Source: GCA-2746795 sp963747345
GTDB lineage: Bacteria; Chloroflexota; Anaerolineae; Promineifilales; Promineifilaceae
Reading direction: 5' to 3'
NCBI GenBank assembly: GCA_963747345.1
Contig: CAVVFA010000037.1
Span: 95,936-159,935, forward strand
DNA length: 64,000 nt
In this document: positions 38,233 to 48,522 of the stretch, one piece after another
Numbering within the stretch: position 1 is the first letter of the stretch
Layout of the letters: each line of letters begins with the position of its first letter
Notes under the pieces: model-generated
The model's input: the letters and a program-made list of their open reading frames with translations, nothing else
Databases searched by the model: none
Told to the model about the DNA's origin: nothing
Position numbers and translations under genes: made by a program

Positions 38233-39000
38233 TTATTCTTGAATCACCACAGGCCAAGCCAGCAGCGCATGGGAAAGCAGAATGATTGCCAAAACGTAGG
38301 TGGGAGAAATCAGCATCTGCAAAGACGTGTCGGGATTGACGAAGACCATGTGGCCGATGAGCGAATCGGAGAATACAAAGGAGGCTGCGCCAATGGCTGC
38401 CAATAAGCGGAAGAATAACGGCCGTTTCCCATATCCCAATCCTAACCAAACCACCGCCGCCATCAAACCCAACGCCGCCACATACGGAGCTACTACCAGT
38501 GACAACGCGCCATTGTAGACAAACACCACAAATACCAGCGGTGTCACAATCAGCCAGAACAAAGTGGTGATGAGAAACGGCCGTTTTAGCTCAACTGTGT
38601 GCCAAATGCGGCGAGGTTGCAGGTGTAAAATGCCGCTAAACGTGGTGATGAGACAAACTTGCATGACCAGGTAAATGCCAGCGCCCAGGAAAAAGTTACT
38701 CTGGATCAACACTGTTGCCACCAGCCCCACTGCCATTGCCACCACCAGCCAGTTCAAATAGCGCCGGGGATTCAGCAGAGAATCAGGCACTGGATTTGAT
38801 GATTCAATAGCTTCGGCAAACCGAACCTCGTCCACACTCCAGAAACGCAGCAAGAGTGTGGATAGAAGCACAAGTACACTGGCAGACCAATAGATGGGTA
38901 ACGGCCGTTCTCCACTCTGCGCTCTTATCCCTTCTGCCACCAACACAATACAAAACGCCAACACACCTAAAATCAAGGGGATAACCGTTCGTTTTTTCAT
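38233..39000 (-). CDS. YhhN-like (TMEM86/lysoplasmalogenase family) membrane protein
   Basis: 255 residues with about eight hydrophobic segments. The late motif GAASFVFSDSLIGHMVF with conserved SD, followed by a helix ending PTYVLAIILLSHALLAWPVV, fits the YhhN family, some of whose members cleave the vinyl-ether bond of lysoplasmalogens. The assignment rests on these motifs and the helix pattern. It converges with the PLP enzyme gene. Confidence 0.72.
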   Translation of the reverse strand: MKKRTVIPLILGVLAFCIVLVAEGIRAQSGERPLPIYWSASVLVLLSTLLLRFWSVDEVRFAEAIESSNPVPDSLLNPRRYLNWLVVAMAVGLVATVLIQSNFFLGAGIYLVMQVCLITTFSGILHLQPRRIWHTVELKRPFLITTLFWLIVTPLVFVVFVYNGALSLVVAPYVAALGLMAAVVWLGLGYGKRPLFFRLLAAIGAASFVFSDSLIGHMVFVNPDTSLQMLISPTYVLAIILLSHALLAWPVVIQE

Positions 39001-39238
39001 TTCGTGTCACTTTCCTCCTCAGGCTCACCCATATTTTTCACCCGATTAAAAACAATCAATCCAGCGAAGTCGCTTCTATTTAGTATGCCATAAAATTGCG
39101 ATAACGGCCGTTGCCAGATAAAGTCATATATCAGATACAAAAAAAATCCCTCCAGGTTTTTACTACGAAATAGTACAACCAAAAAGCACTCCCATTCCAA
39201 ATTCAGTAGCGAATAGGTCGCAAAGGCAAAAGGTTCAA

Positions 39239-40825
39239 TTGAAAAACGAAACTGAAAAACCGAATAAACCCAAAGTGAAAGTACGACAAGCCACAATGGA
39301 CGATATTCCTGGTGTGGTAGCCTGTCATAAAGCAGTGTATGGGGAACTCTATGAAGATGCAGACCTGTATGGCCGCCGCAAATACGAGTTCCAATTTTTA
39401 GCCTTTCCGGAAGGGCAGTTTGTGGCGGTGCTGGAGGGTGAGATTGTGGGGTACACAACGGCCGTTATCGTGCAATTAGAAGACGACGACCACTGGTACA
39501 CCTACAGCGAAATCACCGGCATGGGCACCTTTAGCACCCACACCCCCGACGGCGACACCTTGTATGGCGCAGACATTGCCGTGCATCCCAACCATCGTCA
39601 AAAAGGCGTTTCCAAAAAACTGTACCAAAAGCGGCTGCGCCTGCTCAAGAAATATAACTTGCGACGCATGGTCGCCCACGGCCGTATCCCCGATTACCAT
39701 CTGGTGAGCGGAAAAATGACCGCCCAGGAATATATAAACCGCGTTGAGGCAGGTGACATGTGGGATTCTGCCCTCAAAACCCACCTCTCAGCCGGATACC
39801 AGGTTAAACATTTACTGCTCGACTATGTGGAAGACGAGCAAAGTTTGAACTACGCCACTTGGCTAGAACTGCCCAACCCCCATTTCAAACCGGAAAAGCG
39901 GCGATTGGCGGCCTCTGTGCTGAAACGGCCCGTGCGCTCTATGCGTGTATGCGCGGCGCAATGGTTGATGCGCAAAATTGATAACTGGGCAGAATTTGAA
40001 CAAACCGTCACCTTTTTTGTCATGTCGGCCGACAGTTATCACTGCCACTTTTTGATTTTACCGGAACTATTCACCGTCAACTTGTTTAGCTTGCTGCCTT
40101 CGGATATTGACCCTAAACAGGCGGCGTGGGAATTGGCCGGATACCACGAAAAATATGTAGACATGTTCACGCGGTTGGCGCAAAAGTATCAGCTCTATAT
40201 CGTGGCCGGTTCCACGCCTACGGAACGGGATGGCAAACTGTTTAATGTGGCACATCTGTTTAGTCCGGCGGGCAATGTGTATACGCAGGATAAATTGCAC
40301 ATAACGCCCTATGAACGGGAGAAGTGGGACATCCAACCTGGCGAGTCCGTTAAGATTTTTGAGACGCCGCTGGCGCGGATCGCCATCCAGATTTGTTACG
40401 ACATTGAGTTCCCGGAAGTGGCGCGACTGTTGGCGCTGTCTGGCGTTGAGGCGATTTTTGTGCCGTTTAGCACCGATGAGAAGAAGGCGTATTATCGCGT
40501 GCGTTATGCCAGCCATGCCCGCGCCGTGGAAAATTATATTTACGTGGCGATGGCAGGCATTGCTGGCAACTTACCCACGACGCCTTCCTATCTGCTCAAC
40601 TACAGCCAGTCGGCCATTTTAACGCCAAGTGATTTTGCCTTCCCCATGGAGGCCACGGCGGCACTGGCGGATCCGAATACGGAAACGGCCGTTATCGCCG
40701 ATATGGATCTCAATGCCTTAGCCCAGCAGCGGGAGTTTGGCAGCGTGCGGCCGTTTCATGATCGCCGCCCTGATTTGTATGAACTGCGTAGCAAGGTGCC
40801 GATTAAAATTGTAATGGTGGAATAA
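39239..40825 (+). CDS. GNAT acetyltransferase fused to a carbon-nitrogen hydrolase (nitrilase superfamily)
   Basis: 528 residues. Residues about 15-190 form a GNAT domain with ADIAVHPNHRQKGVSKKLYQ as the acetyl-CoA loop. Residues about 235-520 form a nitrilase-like amidase with the triad Glu (LPELFTV), Lys (TQDKLHITPYE) and Cys (QICYDIEFPEVARL). The fused architecture is known in bacteria, but the reaction is not established. The start is a TTG with AAAGG six bases upstream; the first Met is at 39296 inside the GNAT domain. Confidence 0.88.
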   Translation: MKNETEKPNKPKVKVRQATMDDIPGVVACHKAVYGELYEDADLYGRRKYEFQFLAFPEGQFVAVLEGEIVGYTTAVIVQLEDDDHWYTYSEITGMGTFSTHTPDGDTLYGADIAVHPNHRQKGVSKKLYQKRLRLLKKYNLRRMVAHGRIPDYHLVSGKMTAQEYINRVEAGDMWDSALKTHLSAGYQVKHLLLDYVEDEQSLNYATWLELPNPHFKPEKRRLAASVLKRPVRSMRVCAAQWLMRKIDNWAEFEQTVTFFVMSADSYHCHFLILPELFTVNLFSLLPSDIDPKQAAWELAGYHEKYVDMFTRLAQKYQLYIVAGSTPTERDGKLFNVAHLFSPAGNVYTQDKLHITPYEREKWDIQPGESVKIFETPLARIAIQICYDIEFPEVARLLALSGVEAIFVPFSTDEKKAYYRVRYASHARAVENYIYVAMAGIAGNLPTTPSYLLNYSQSAILTPSDFAFPMEATAALADPNTETAVIADMDLNALAQQREFGSVRPFHDRRPDLYELRSKVPIKIVMVE

Positions 40826-40830
40826 ACCTC

Positions 40831-40864
40831 AGGTGACAGTCACACCTCAAAGTGGCTGTTACCT
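40831..40864. repeat. Hairpin AGGTGACAGTCAC ... GTGGCTGTTACCT
   Basis: A 13-bp stem with two non-Watson-Crick positions directly after the GNAT-nitrilase stop. Its left arm is identical to that of the perfect 15-bp hairpin at 48275-48308. The two copies bracket the tandem secreted paralogues. Confidence 0.75.
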
Positions 40865-41081
40865 AGAGAACCAAATTCTCCACAAACAAAAGACCATGAA
40901 CCCATCTCAATAAAAGCACAGAAAAAGAAAAACGGCCGTTTCTTCATATTTTTACGTTTACCCTGCGCATGACCAATTCTTTCACCGACACTCGGTCAAA
41001 CCGTATTGGACTAATTTCCTATATCAAGTATATTTCCCATTAGTTTGGGCATGTATTTTCAGTAACATAAGGGAGGATCCA

Positions 41082-44000
41082 ATTATACGCCGTATATTAC
41101 CCATCATTGTAATCTCAATTTTAGCCTTTTTCTCTACATCTATATTTATCGTATTTGGTCAAACAACACCCACCATTCAGCCCCTTCAAGGCATTTTCAC
41201 AGCAAATAACAGCCAGGGTATTCTCAATAAAGATGCCCTTTTTGTATTTGGACCATACATTTGTACAAGTTTTGGGGATCCATATTCTCCAATAAATAGT
41301 CGCTTCACAGATGAACATCCTTATTCTTACCAATATCGCATCATAATCCCGCCAGATTACTCAGATGACGTGCTGCGTATCGAATTATTTGACCCCGATA
41401 GTATCAACCAGGATGCAGCAGATGCTGCCGTTTCCTACACAGATATTGCTGTCGCCAATGGTTTTCCTGCATCGCCCGAAACACTCGCTTGCCTAGATCA
41501 GGGTGGGGGAGCACAAACAAATAGTTGCTTCATCAAAACAAATGAAGACAACCTGGTCCAAACCGTACCTGGTATTGAACCAGAACAAGTAAATCCAGTT
41601 TGGTTTGTACGTGTGGATGAAAATCGAGGGACAGGTAGCCCAGGTGTATGCGGCCATCCTGCAACCTACACCCCTGCATACAATACAAACACCATGTACG
41701 CGCTTTCTTATGACCGGCAAAACAGCGATGGATCAACAGAAAGGATCGATTTAGCCAGATACACCGGTCAAGTTGGTGATAATGCGCGTGATACAGGGGA
41801 ACACCAGACAGATTTGCACTGGGTGTCTCCTGGTGGCACACAAGGCTTAGGACAGCCCGCTTTTGTACCAGTTGATCCCGGTTCCGAGTAAAAGTTTCGA
41901 ACTCAATTTGGCTCAAGATTTACCTAGTATTGCTGTGGATCCGGTAACAGGAGAACGAATCGTTCACCTTCATGTCACGAGTCTGCCTCCAGGTAGCTCA
42001 AAAAACACGTTTGCTATTTGGGCGGGGCCTGATGATGATGTCCATATTGTCCCGAGTGAAGTCAATGCCCGTAACCTGCATCTCCTCAATAATCCCAGTT
42101 CGCATCGCACTCAAGGGGTACACGTTTTGGCTTATGAAGTACTTCCCGTGCAAACCTTATCTGATCAGGGCACGGATGCTCCTCTGCTGTATTTGAGACC
42201 AGAATATGCGGGACAAACGGTTTATGTGAGCGTTTTTGATTTAGATACGGGGTCTCAGCCACCTATCAATTTTTATATCGATACTCTGGCTTTCACACCT
42301 GATGATTCTGAAAATGGTTTTGATGAAACTCAAACAGATTGGGCTATCTCTCATGGGTTCCCTGGCGATCCTGAGGGCGGCTGTTTTACTGACCCATACA
42401 ACGGTGCGTGTAACGACAGATTCTCCGATTACGCTATTACACTCCCCTCTGATTTGGACTGTAATGGCCCGTCACCAGACACATGCACCCCTTTTTATGG
42501 CGGACGTTTGATGGCTCGCATTCAGGGAGGATCGTTCGATGGGGTGGGATACGACACCTACATGTGGTCTGTTAGATGGCCTGTTGAAGAACCACCTGCC
42601 GGTACTGAATGGGATAACACGGAAGGCTGCTCTGCTTTCCCCATTGCCGTAGATCAAAGTATTCGTTCTGTTAGCACAAATTCCACAGCAGCAAATCAAT
42701 GGCGCACCGATTTTGACTATCCAACTTCTCCATCTCCTGATTATGACAGTTTTGGCGATCATATCTCTGATATACCCCTTCTCGATGCAAAACCGGGCTA
42801 TGTTTACAATATTCAAAACGGAGCAAGTTCAGGAGGCAAAGGTTGGCTAGCCTGGAATCAATGTAATGCCACCTCCGCAAGCTATCTTCAAGCCAGTTTA
42901 ACCTGGCCTGGAAACAGTAAGGACTACAACCCATTGGGAGGGTTGTGCAATCTAAACGGCGAACAAATGGATAGATTCTCTGGATTCATGGAATTCGGCG
43001 ACAACACAGACAAAAGCATGCATGTCGATGATTGGGTCACCCTAAACACCGGAAATCACACTTCTCCGGGATTCGAGATACTTTAAGAGAGCATGTTGAT
43101 TTAGATCGTATTCTTCGCGTGATCGTTTACGATGACATTATGGGGAGTGGAGGTAGTCTCGGCTACAAAATCAGACGGTTCGCCCTCATGCGCTTAATTG
43201 GGTTTTCAATGAACAGTGGCGGTGGGGACATCCTTTATGATGGCTGAGTTCATGGGCTGGGATGATTCTTGTGGGCAAATAGCATTACCCCATTCTGTGG
43301 GCGGCAATGGTCCTGGTGGGGTCGGAGACACTGAAAGCACCACTAATTTGGCGCTGTGGCTGCAAGCAGATGAAGATACTTTAACAGATGAAGCTTGTAC
43401 CCTGGGAACTGATGCCATTGCCACGAAACAGTCGCGTGTTGGGGTGACCAAAGCGGTAATGGCAACATGCCACCGAAACAACAAACGGGCCAGCCATACT
43501 AACGGCCGTTTCCAACAACCAGCCCACGCTCCACTTCAACGGCTCAAACTTCCTGACCAATACACTGAGCTTAAACGGCCGTTCTGGATTCACGTTCTTC
43601 GAAGTTGCCGGCGCCGCTTCAGAGTCCGGTTACCAATCCATTCTGCGATTCCAAGACGCAGCCAATAGCGCCATCGTTTACCCAGATGCTAATCAATTGA
43701 GCCTTAGCAGTGACACGAGTATCAATGCTGGTTTTGTGTCTGGTGGTTTGAATATCGGAACGGCCGTTTACAAACTCAATACCGCCAATGGCATGAAAAC
43801 CTTCCACAATGGCACCCTGGTTGCCAGCGCAGACACGGGTACCACTCCCTTACCTGCCGACAGCCTCACCATTGGCCGTAACAACGCCGCCCAATCCACT
43901 TACACCAACGCAGGGGTCTCTGAATTGATTGTCTTCGACAGTGACTTGAGCACTGTCGAACGCATCCTGGTCGAAAACTACCTAAGCGCCAAATACGCCC

Positions 44001-44659
44001 AGCCTATCATCAATGACAAATTCGACGGCGATGATCCGGAAAACGACGATTTCGACATGGACGTAGCCGGTATTGGACGCGAGGCAGACAGCATGCACAC
44101 CAGGGCAGCCTCCAGCGGCATGATTGTCATCAACAACACCTTCTTGCGTGATCCTGGCGATTATCTGCTCTTCGGGCATCGCACCACTACCAATGGCAAC
44201 GACTCGATAGACCTCCCTGAAGATGGCGACTGGGATGGCGCACCCGATCCACAGCGCTGGACACGCCATTGGTATATTGACGTCACCGATGTGGGAGCCA
44301 ATACGGGCGGCGGGGTCCAAATCATCTTCGATTTGAGTGACGCTGGCATGACAGGGTTGCCCCGTGGCGAAGCAAGTAATTACCGCCTCTTGAAACGGGA
44401 GGGCATTAGCGATGGTTTCACCGATATTGCCACGGCCGTTTCCATTGAAGGCGACCGTATCATCTTTGACGGGGTAGACGTCACCCTGTTGGGCAGCAAT
44501 TTTACGCTGGGCACGCTGGATGCTGGCACATCACCCACGGCCGTTACCCTGGAAACGGCCGTTGCCCAAGCAGCCACCCCCACTCTGCTCATTATCCTGC
44601 TGCTTGCCGGTTTACTCAGCCTATCCACTTACGTGATTCTTCAACGAAATAACAGATAA
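41082..44659 (+). CDS. Giant secreted surface protein with TadG-like module, LamG-like region and C-terminal anchor; frame-broken
   Basis: About 1190 residues over several frame breaks (near 41888, 43085, 43240 and several between 43410 and 43690). A signal peptide leads into a 700-residue module shared with the next gene: DVLRIELFDPDSINQ, VDENRGTG, PEYAGQTVYVSVFD, AFPIAVDQSIRSVSTNST and YVYNIQNGASSGGKGWLAW. A LamG/concanavalin-like region (STTNLALWLQADEDTL ... FNGSNFLTN) and a polar domain follow; the end is one membrane helix and RNNR. No ATG is in frame: GGGAGG sits five bases before an ATT at 41082, either a rare start or another sequence error. Confidence 0.78.
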
Positions 44660-44677
44660 ATCCAAGTCGCACCAGAC

Positions 44678-44710
44678 AGGAACTTGGTTGTTTAGCGCAA
44701 CCAAGTTCCT
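44678..44710. terminator. 13-bp hairpin after the first surface protein
   Basis: AGGAACTTGGTTG (44678-44690) pairs perfectly with CAACCAAGTTCCT (44698-44710) around TTTAGCG. No T-run follows, so termination or mRNA protection are both possible. Confidence 0.75.
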
Positions 44711-44822
44711 TCTAAATCAACGACAGAAAAACGGCCGTTCTGCTATACTACCCTCGTTCTTTAGCCAATTTCATCGCACCCATGCATTGGAGCCAGCCAG
44801 TTAACCCCATGGAGGAAGTATA

Positions 44823-47800
44823 ATGTTCAAACGAACGGCCGTTATATTCTCACTGATCATCCTTAGCCTGTTACCCCTCATTGCCATCACCACCATAGCA
44901 GCCCCCAGCAGCACAACATCCTATACCCCCGTAAGCACCCCGGAGGGCACCTCCATAAGCCGCACACCGCCAACAGGAGCCGGTATCGCCATTGCCCAAT
45001 ACAATGATGCCAGAATCAATACTCATCACCCCATGGTTTTGGGGCCTCAAATTTGCACAGCCTGGGGCGACCCCTTCTCCCCCATTTCACCAACCTGGGC
45101 AGCCACATCTTGGCTTGATCCTCTTGATTTCACAGGCATATATACCTATCAATTCCGCATTCGCATTCCAGCCGATTACCCCGATAATGTGGTACGTGTC
45201 GAATTACTCGACCCCGATTCGATGAACCAGGCAGAAAATGAAACCTACATCATTCATTCGCATATTGCCCAACTCGCTAATCCCACTTTATTCCCACCAA
45301 TACCAGTGGAAAAAAGATGTACATCAAATCAAAAAAGCAGTTGTGCCATTGCCACGGGCGAAGAAACTTTAGTGAGTAACGGCTGGATTACAGTAGACCA
45401 TATCAACCCGTTTTGGTTCATGCGTATGGACGAAAATCGGGGAAATGGCACAAACCAGTGCGCTAATTTCTCCGACTACACGCCTGAAACCAATACTCAA
45501 ACCCGTTTCACCCTTTCTTACTATAGACCTGACCCGGCAGGCAGTTCGCAATACATTTTGGGCCGGTATCTCGGCCAAGTGGGTGACAATGTGCGCGACA
45601 ATGGCGATCACGACACCGATTTGCGTTGGGTCTCCCCAGGTTCCTCTCAAAGCTTCGACCAGGCCACTTATGTACCAGCAATCGGCAGTTTTACTGTTGA
45701 TTTAGACAACGACATACCTGGCATCTCGGTTGATCCCATCACAGGAGAAAAACTTCTCTATTTGGAAATCGCTGCTTTATCGGGTGGTTCAGAAAATGGA
45801 TTCTCCATTTGGGCAGGGCCAAACAATTACGTTGACAGCGTTCCCAGTAAAGTCAATGAACGAAATCTTTATGTGCTTAACAATCCAGGCTCTCATGACA
45901 GCCAAGGCGTTAAAGTGGAAGCGATTGATTACCTGCCTCAAAACACCTTAACTTCAGCGCGTAGAGATTACTCCTTGGTAGAACTAGGCCCAGAATACGC
46001 CGGGCAAACTATCACTGTTACCCTATTTGATCCTGATGCAGGTGCAAAACCGCCAGTCATGTACTATATGGATACACTCGCCTTCACACCCGATGACGCC
46101 AATTGGGATGGCATCGACCACGCCCTGACAGATTGGGGTGTCTCGTTTGGGGGGGATGATGATCCGTCGTCTGGTTGTTTTAGCGGAGGTAACAGCTATA
46201 TCGGCCAATGCAACGATCAATGGATCGATCCGGTGTACACCATCACCTTGCCCAGTGAGCAAAATTGCGATATTGCCAATCTTGAAAATTGCATCCCCTT
46301 CTATGGAGGACAACTGCAAACACGCTATCAGGCTGGGACGGGTGATTCATTTGTCTTGCATGTTGAAGTTCCAGAACGGCCGTTATTAGATAATACCCAG
46401 AGCTGCACCGCCTTCCCCATCGCGGTAGACGAAAATATTCGTTCTGTTAGCACAAATTCCACGGCAGAAAATCAATGGCGCACCGACTTCGATTATCCCA
46501 GCCCAATTCCAAACTATTACAGCTTTGCCAATCACGTACCCAATGTACCCTTATTAGACGCTCAAGAAGGCTATGTCTATAACATCCAAAACGGGGCAAG
46601 CTCCGGTGGCAAAGGCTGGCTGGCCTGGAATCTTTGTATGTCTGCAGATGCCAATGCATTAACAAACAGCTTGACCTGGCCAGGCAACAGCAGCGACTAT
46701 AACCCATCGGGTGGTAAGTGTGTTGCCGATGGCGAGGTTATGGATAAATTTCCTGGGTTTATGGAAGTTGGCGACAATAGAGACAAAAGTATGAATAACG
46801 GCGATTGGGTCGCCATCAGTACAGGGAATGCCAATACAAACAGCGTTTTGGACGCCCTTGAAACGCACATTGATTTTGATCGCACCCTCCGGGTTATTGT
46901 TTATGAAGATGCTTCATTCTCTCCAGCCGCCTATCGCATCAGCCGATTCGCGCTCATGCGGTTGATCGGCTATAAAATGAGTGGAGGTGACACCTTCCTC
47001 ATGGCCGAATTCATTCGTTGGGATGATTCTTGCGGACAACCACCTGTTCCCATCAATGGCATTTCCCTCACAGGTCCCACAGAAGGTGTTCCTGAAACAA
47101 ACTACACTTTCACCGCCACCATTTCTCCCAGCGACGCGACAACGCCCATCACCACAGTGTGGTCTACAACTGACCACCTCCCCATCATCCAAATTGGTGG
47201 CACAGAATCTTCTTTGGCATTCCAATGGGTTTCTAGTGGGCCTAAAACCATCACGGTCACAGCCCAAAACAAACACAGCGCCCCAGTGACTGCCACGCAT
47301 CAGATCACAATCCTCAAGCCTATTGACCTCGTCATTGGCCCGCTGGAATTGGTGACAACGCCTCCCATCACAGCAGGACAGTCGGTGATGTTCCGCACTA
47401 GCATCACCAACACAGGCGAAATCAGTCTCAATAATCAGTTTTTTGTAGACGTTTACATCAACCCCACAGAAATCTACGACGATTACATTCCCGTAGAGCA
47501 GAGCAGTGGCTACGTGGGCATTGCTGGTTTGGCTCCCCAAACCTCTCGGATTGTCACGATTACAGCTCCGATAGGGTTCCCATCTGATGTAACGACCCAC
47601 ACTGTCTATGCCATGGTCGATTCCATACGCCAAGCAGCCGAAGCGGACGAAACAAACAATATCTCCCAACCGCTTACCGTCACAACCATTTTGCCGCCAC
47701 CGCCGTTGATTACCGTGACTCCCACCTGTAGTTCCACACCCAGCGCAACGTTAACCGTCAATGGCTATTATTGGTCCAGCGATGAAGACATTGCCCTCTA

Positions 47801-48269
47801 CTTTGACGGCAATCTACGCACCCTTATTACAGAGCATAACGGTTCATTTTCAGTATCATGGCAAGAACAATCCATCACCGTCGGGCAGGATTATGAGATA
47901 ACGGCCGTTTCCGCCAGCCACAACGCCTCCACCACCCTCACCACACCTTGCCAGCCCGCTGGACCAAGTCGTGTCACCCTCTCCGGCCCCTCAGTTGGAC
48001 GAGTGGGCGAACCGTTGACGTTTGTGGCGACTGTTGATCCGATAACGGCCGTTCAGCCCTTCACCTACACCTGGCACATCTCAGAAACCCATCAAATCAC
48101 CCACACCAACGGTCTAACCGACACCTTCACCTACACCTGGAACACCGTAGGAACGCAAGGAATTTGGCTAGAAGCAGAAAACGAGTACGGTCTTGCCTGG
48201 ACTCGTTACCAGCTTGAAATCGTTGAGCAAGAGATTTTCTTGCCTGTCATCATGAAACCTGAAGAATAA
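44823..48269 (+). CDS. Giant secreted surface protein with TadG-like module and CARDB/PKD-like repeats
   Basis: 1148 residues, intact. ATG with GGAGGAAG upstream; signal peptide to about residue 27. Residues about 60-740 are homologous to the preceding gene, including RVELLDPDSMNQ, MRMDENRGNG and VYNIQNGASSGGKGWLAW; the last part of this module resembles the C-terminal module of Chloroflexota TadG-like pilus proteins. After it come a PKD/Ig-like domain (about 745-840), a CARDB-like domain (about 840-950) and two more Ig-like domains. The end IFLPVIMKPEE lacks a membrane helix, unlike its paralogue. Location outside the cell is near certain; adhesion or pilus association is inference. Confidence 0.85.
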   Translation: MFKRTAVIFSLIILSLLPLIAITTIAAPSSTTSYTPVSTPEGTSISRTPPTGAGIAIAQYNDARINTHHPMVLGPQICTAWGDPFSPISPTWAATSWLDPLDFTGIYTYQFRIRIPADYPDNVVRVELLDPDSMNQAENETYIIHSHIAQLANPTLFPPIPVEKRCTSNQKSSCAIATGEETLVSNGWITVDHINPFWFMRMDENRGNGTNQCANFSDYTPETNTQTRFTLSYYRPDPAGSSQYILGRYLGQVGDNVRDNGDHDTDLRWVSPGSSQSFDQATYVPAIGSFTVDLDNDIPGISVDPITGEKLLYLEIAALSGGSENGFSIWAGPNNYVDSVPSKVNERNLYVLNNPGSHDSQGVKVEAIDYLPQNTLTSARRDYSLVELGPEYAGQTITVTLFDPDAGAKPPVMYYMDTLAFTPDDANWDGIDHALTDWGVSFGGDDDPSSGCFSGGNSYIGQCNDQWIDPVYTITLPSEQNCDIANLENCIPFYGGQLQTRYQAGTGDSFVLHVEVPERPLLDNTQSCTAFPIAVDENIRSVSTNSTAENQWRTDFDYPSPIPNYYSFANHVPNVPLLDAQEGYVYNIQNGASSGGKGWLAWNLCMSADANALTNSLTWPGNSSDYNPSGGKCVADGEVMDKFPGFMEVGDNRDKSMNNGDWVAISTGNANTNSVLDALETHIDFDRTLRVIVYEDASFSPAAYRISRFALMRLIGYKMSGGDTFLMAEFIRWDDSCGQPPVPINGISLTGPTEGVPETNYTFTATISPSDATTPITTVWSTTDHLPIIQIGGTESSLAFQWVSSGPKTITVTAQNKHSAPVTATHQITILKPIDLVIGPLELVTTPPITAGQSVMFRTSITNTGEISLNNQFFVDVYINPTEIYDDYIPVEQSSGYVGIAGLAPQTSRIVTITAPIGFPSDVTTHTVYAMVDSIRQAAEADETNNISQPLTVTTILPPPPLITVTPTCSSTPSATLTVNGYYWSSDEDIALYFDGNLRTLITEHNGSFSVSWQEQSITVGQDYEITAVSASHNASTTLTTPCQPAGPSRVTLSGPSVGRVGEPLTFVATVDPITAVQPFTYTWHISETHQITHTNGLTDTFTYTWNTVGTQGIWLEAENEYGLAWTRYQLEIVEQEIFLPVIMKPEE

Positions 48270-48274
48270 CCCCC

Positions 48275-48308
48275 AGGTGACAGTCACTTTCCGAAGTGAC
48301 TGTCACCT
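48275..48308. repeat. Perfect 15-bp hairpin AGGTGACAGTCACTT
   Basis: AGGTGACAGTCACTT (48275-48289), loop TCCG, AAGTGACTGTCACCT (48294-48308), just after the stop of the second surface protein. Related to 40831-40864. Confidence 0.88.
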
Positions 48309-48522
48309 AAATTCCACCAATTCCCCCACATCGGGAACCAAATCCCCTGCCCCATCGTTCTACAAACATCAACCGGTTGAACAATTTAATCAAGTCAAAG
48401 AGTTAATCAAAAATCTGCGCAATCCTAAAGCGCACAAACACCCACAAAGAGTCTGCGCTAATCTGCGAAATCTGCGGATTTTTTAAACTCTCCTATATCA
48501 CATATCTCCAAAGGAGGAGATC

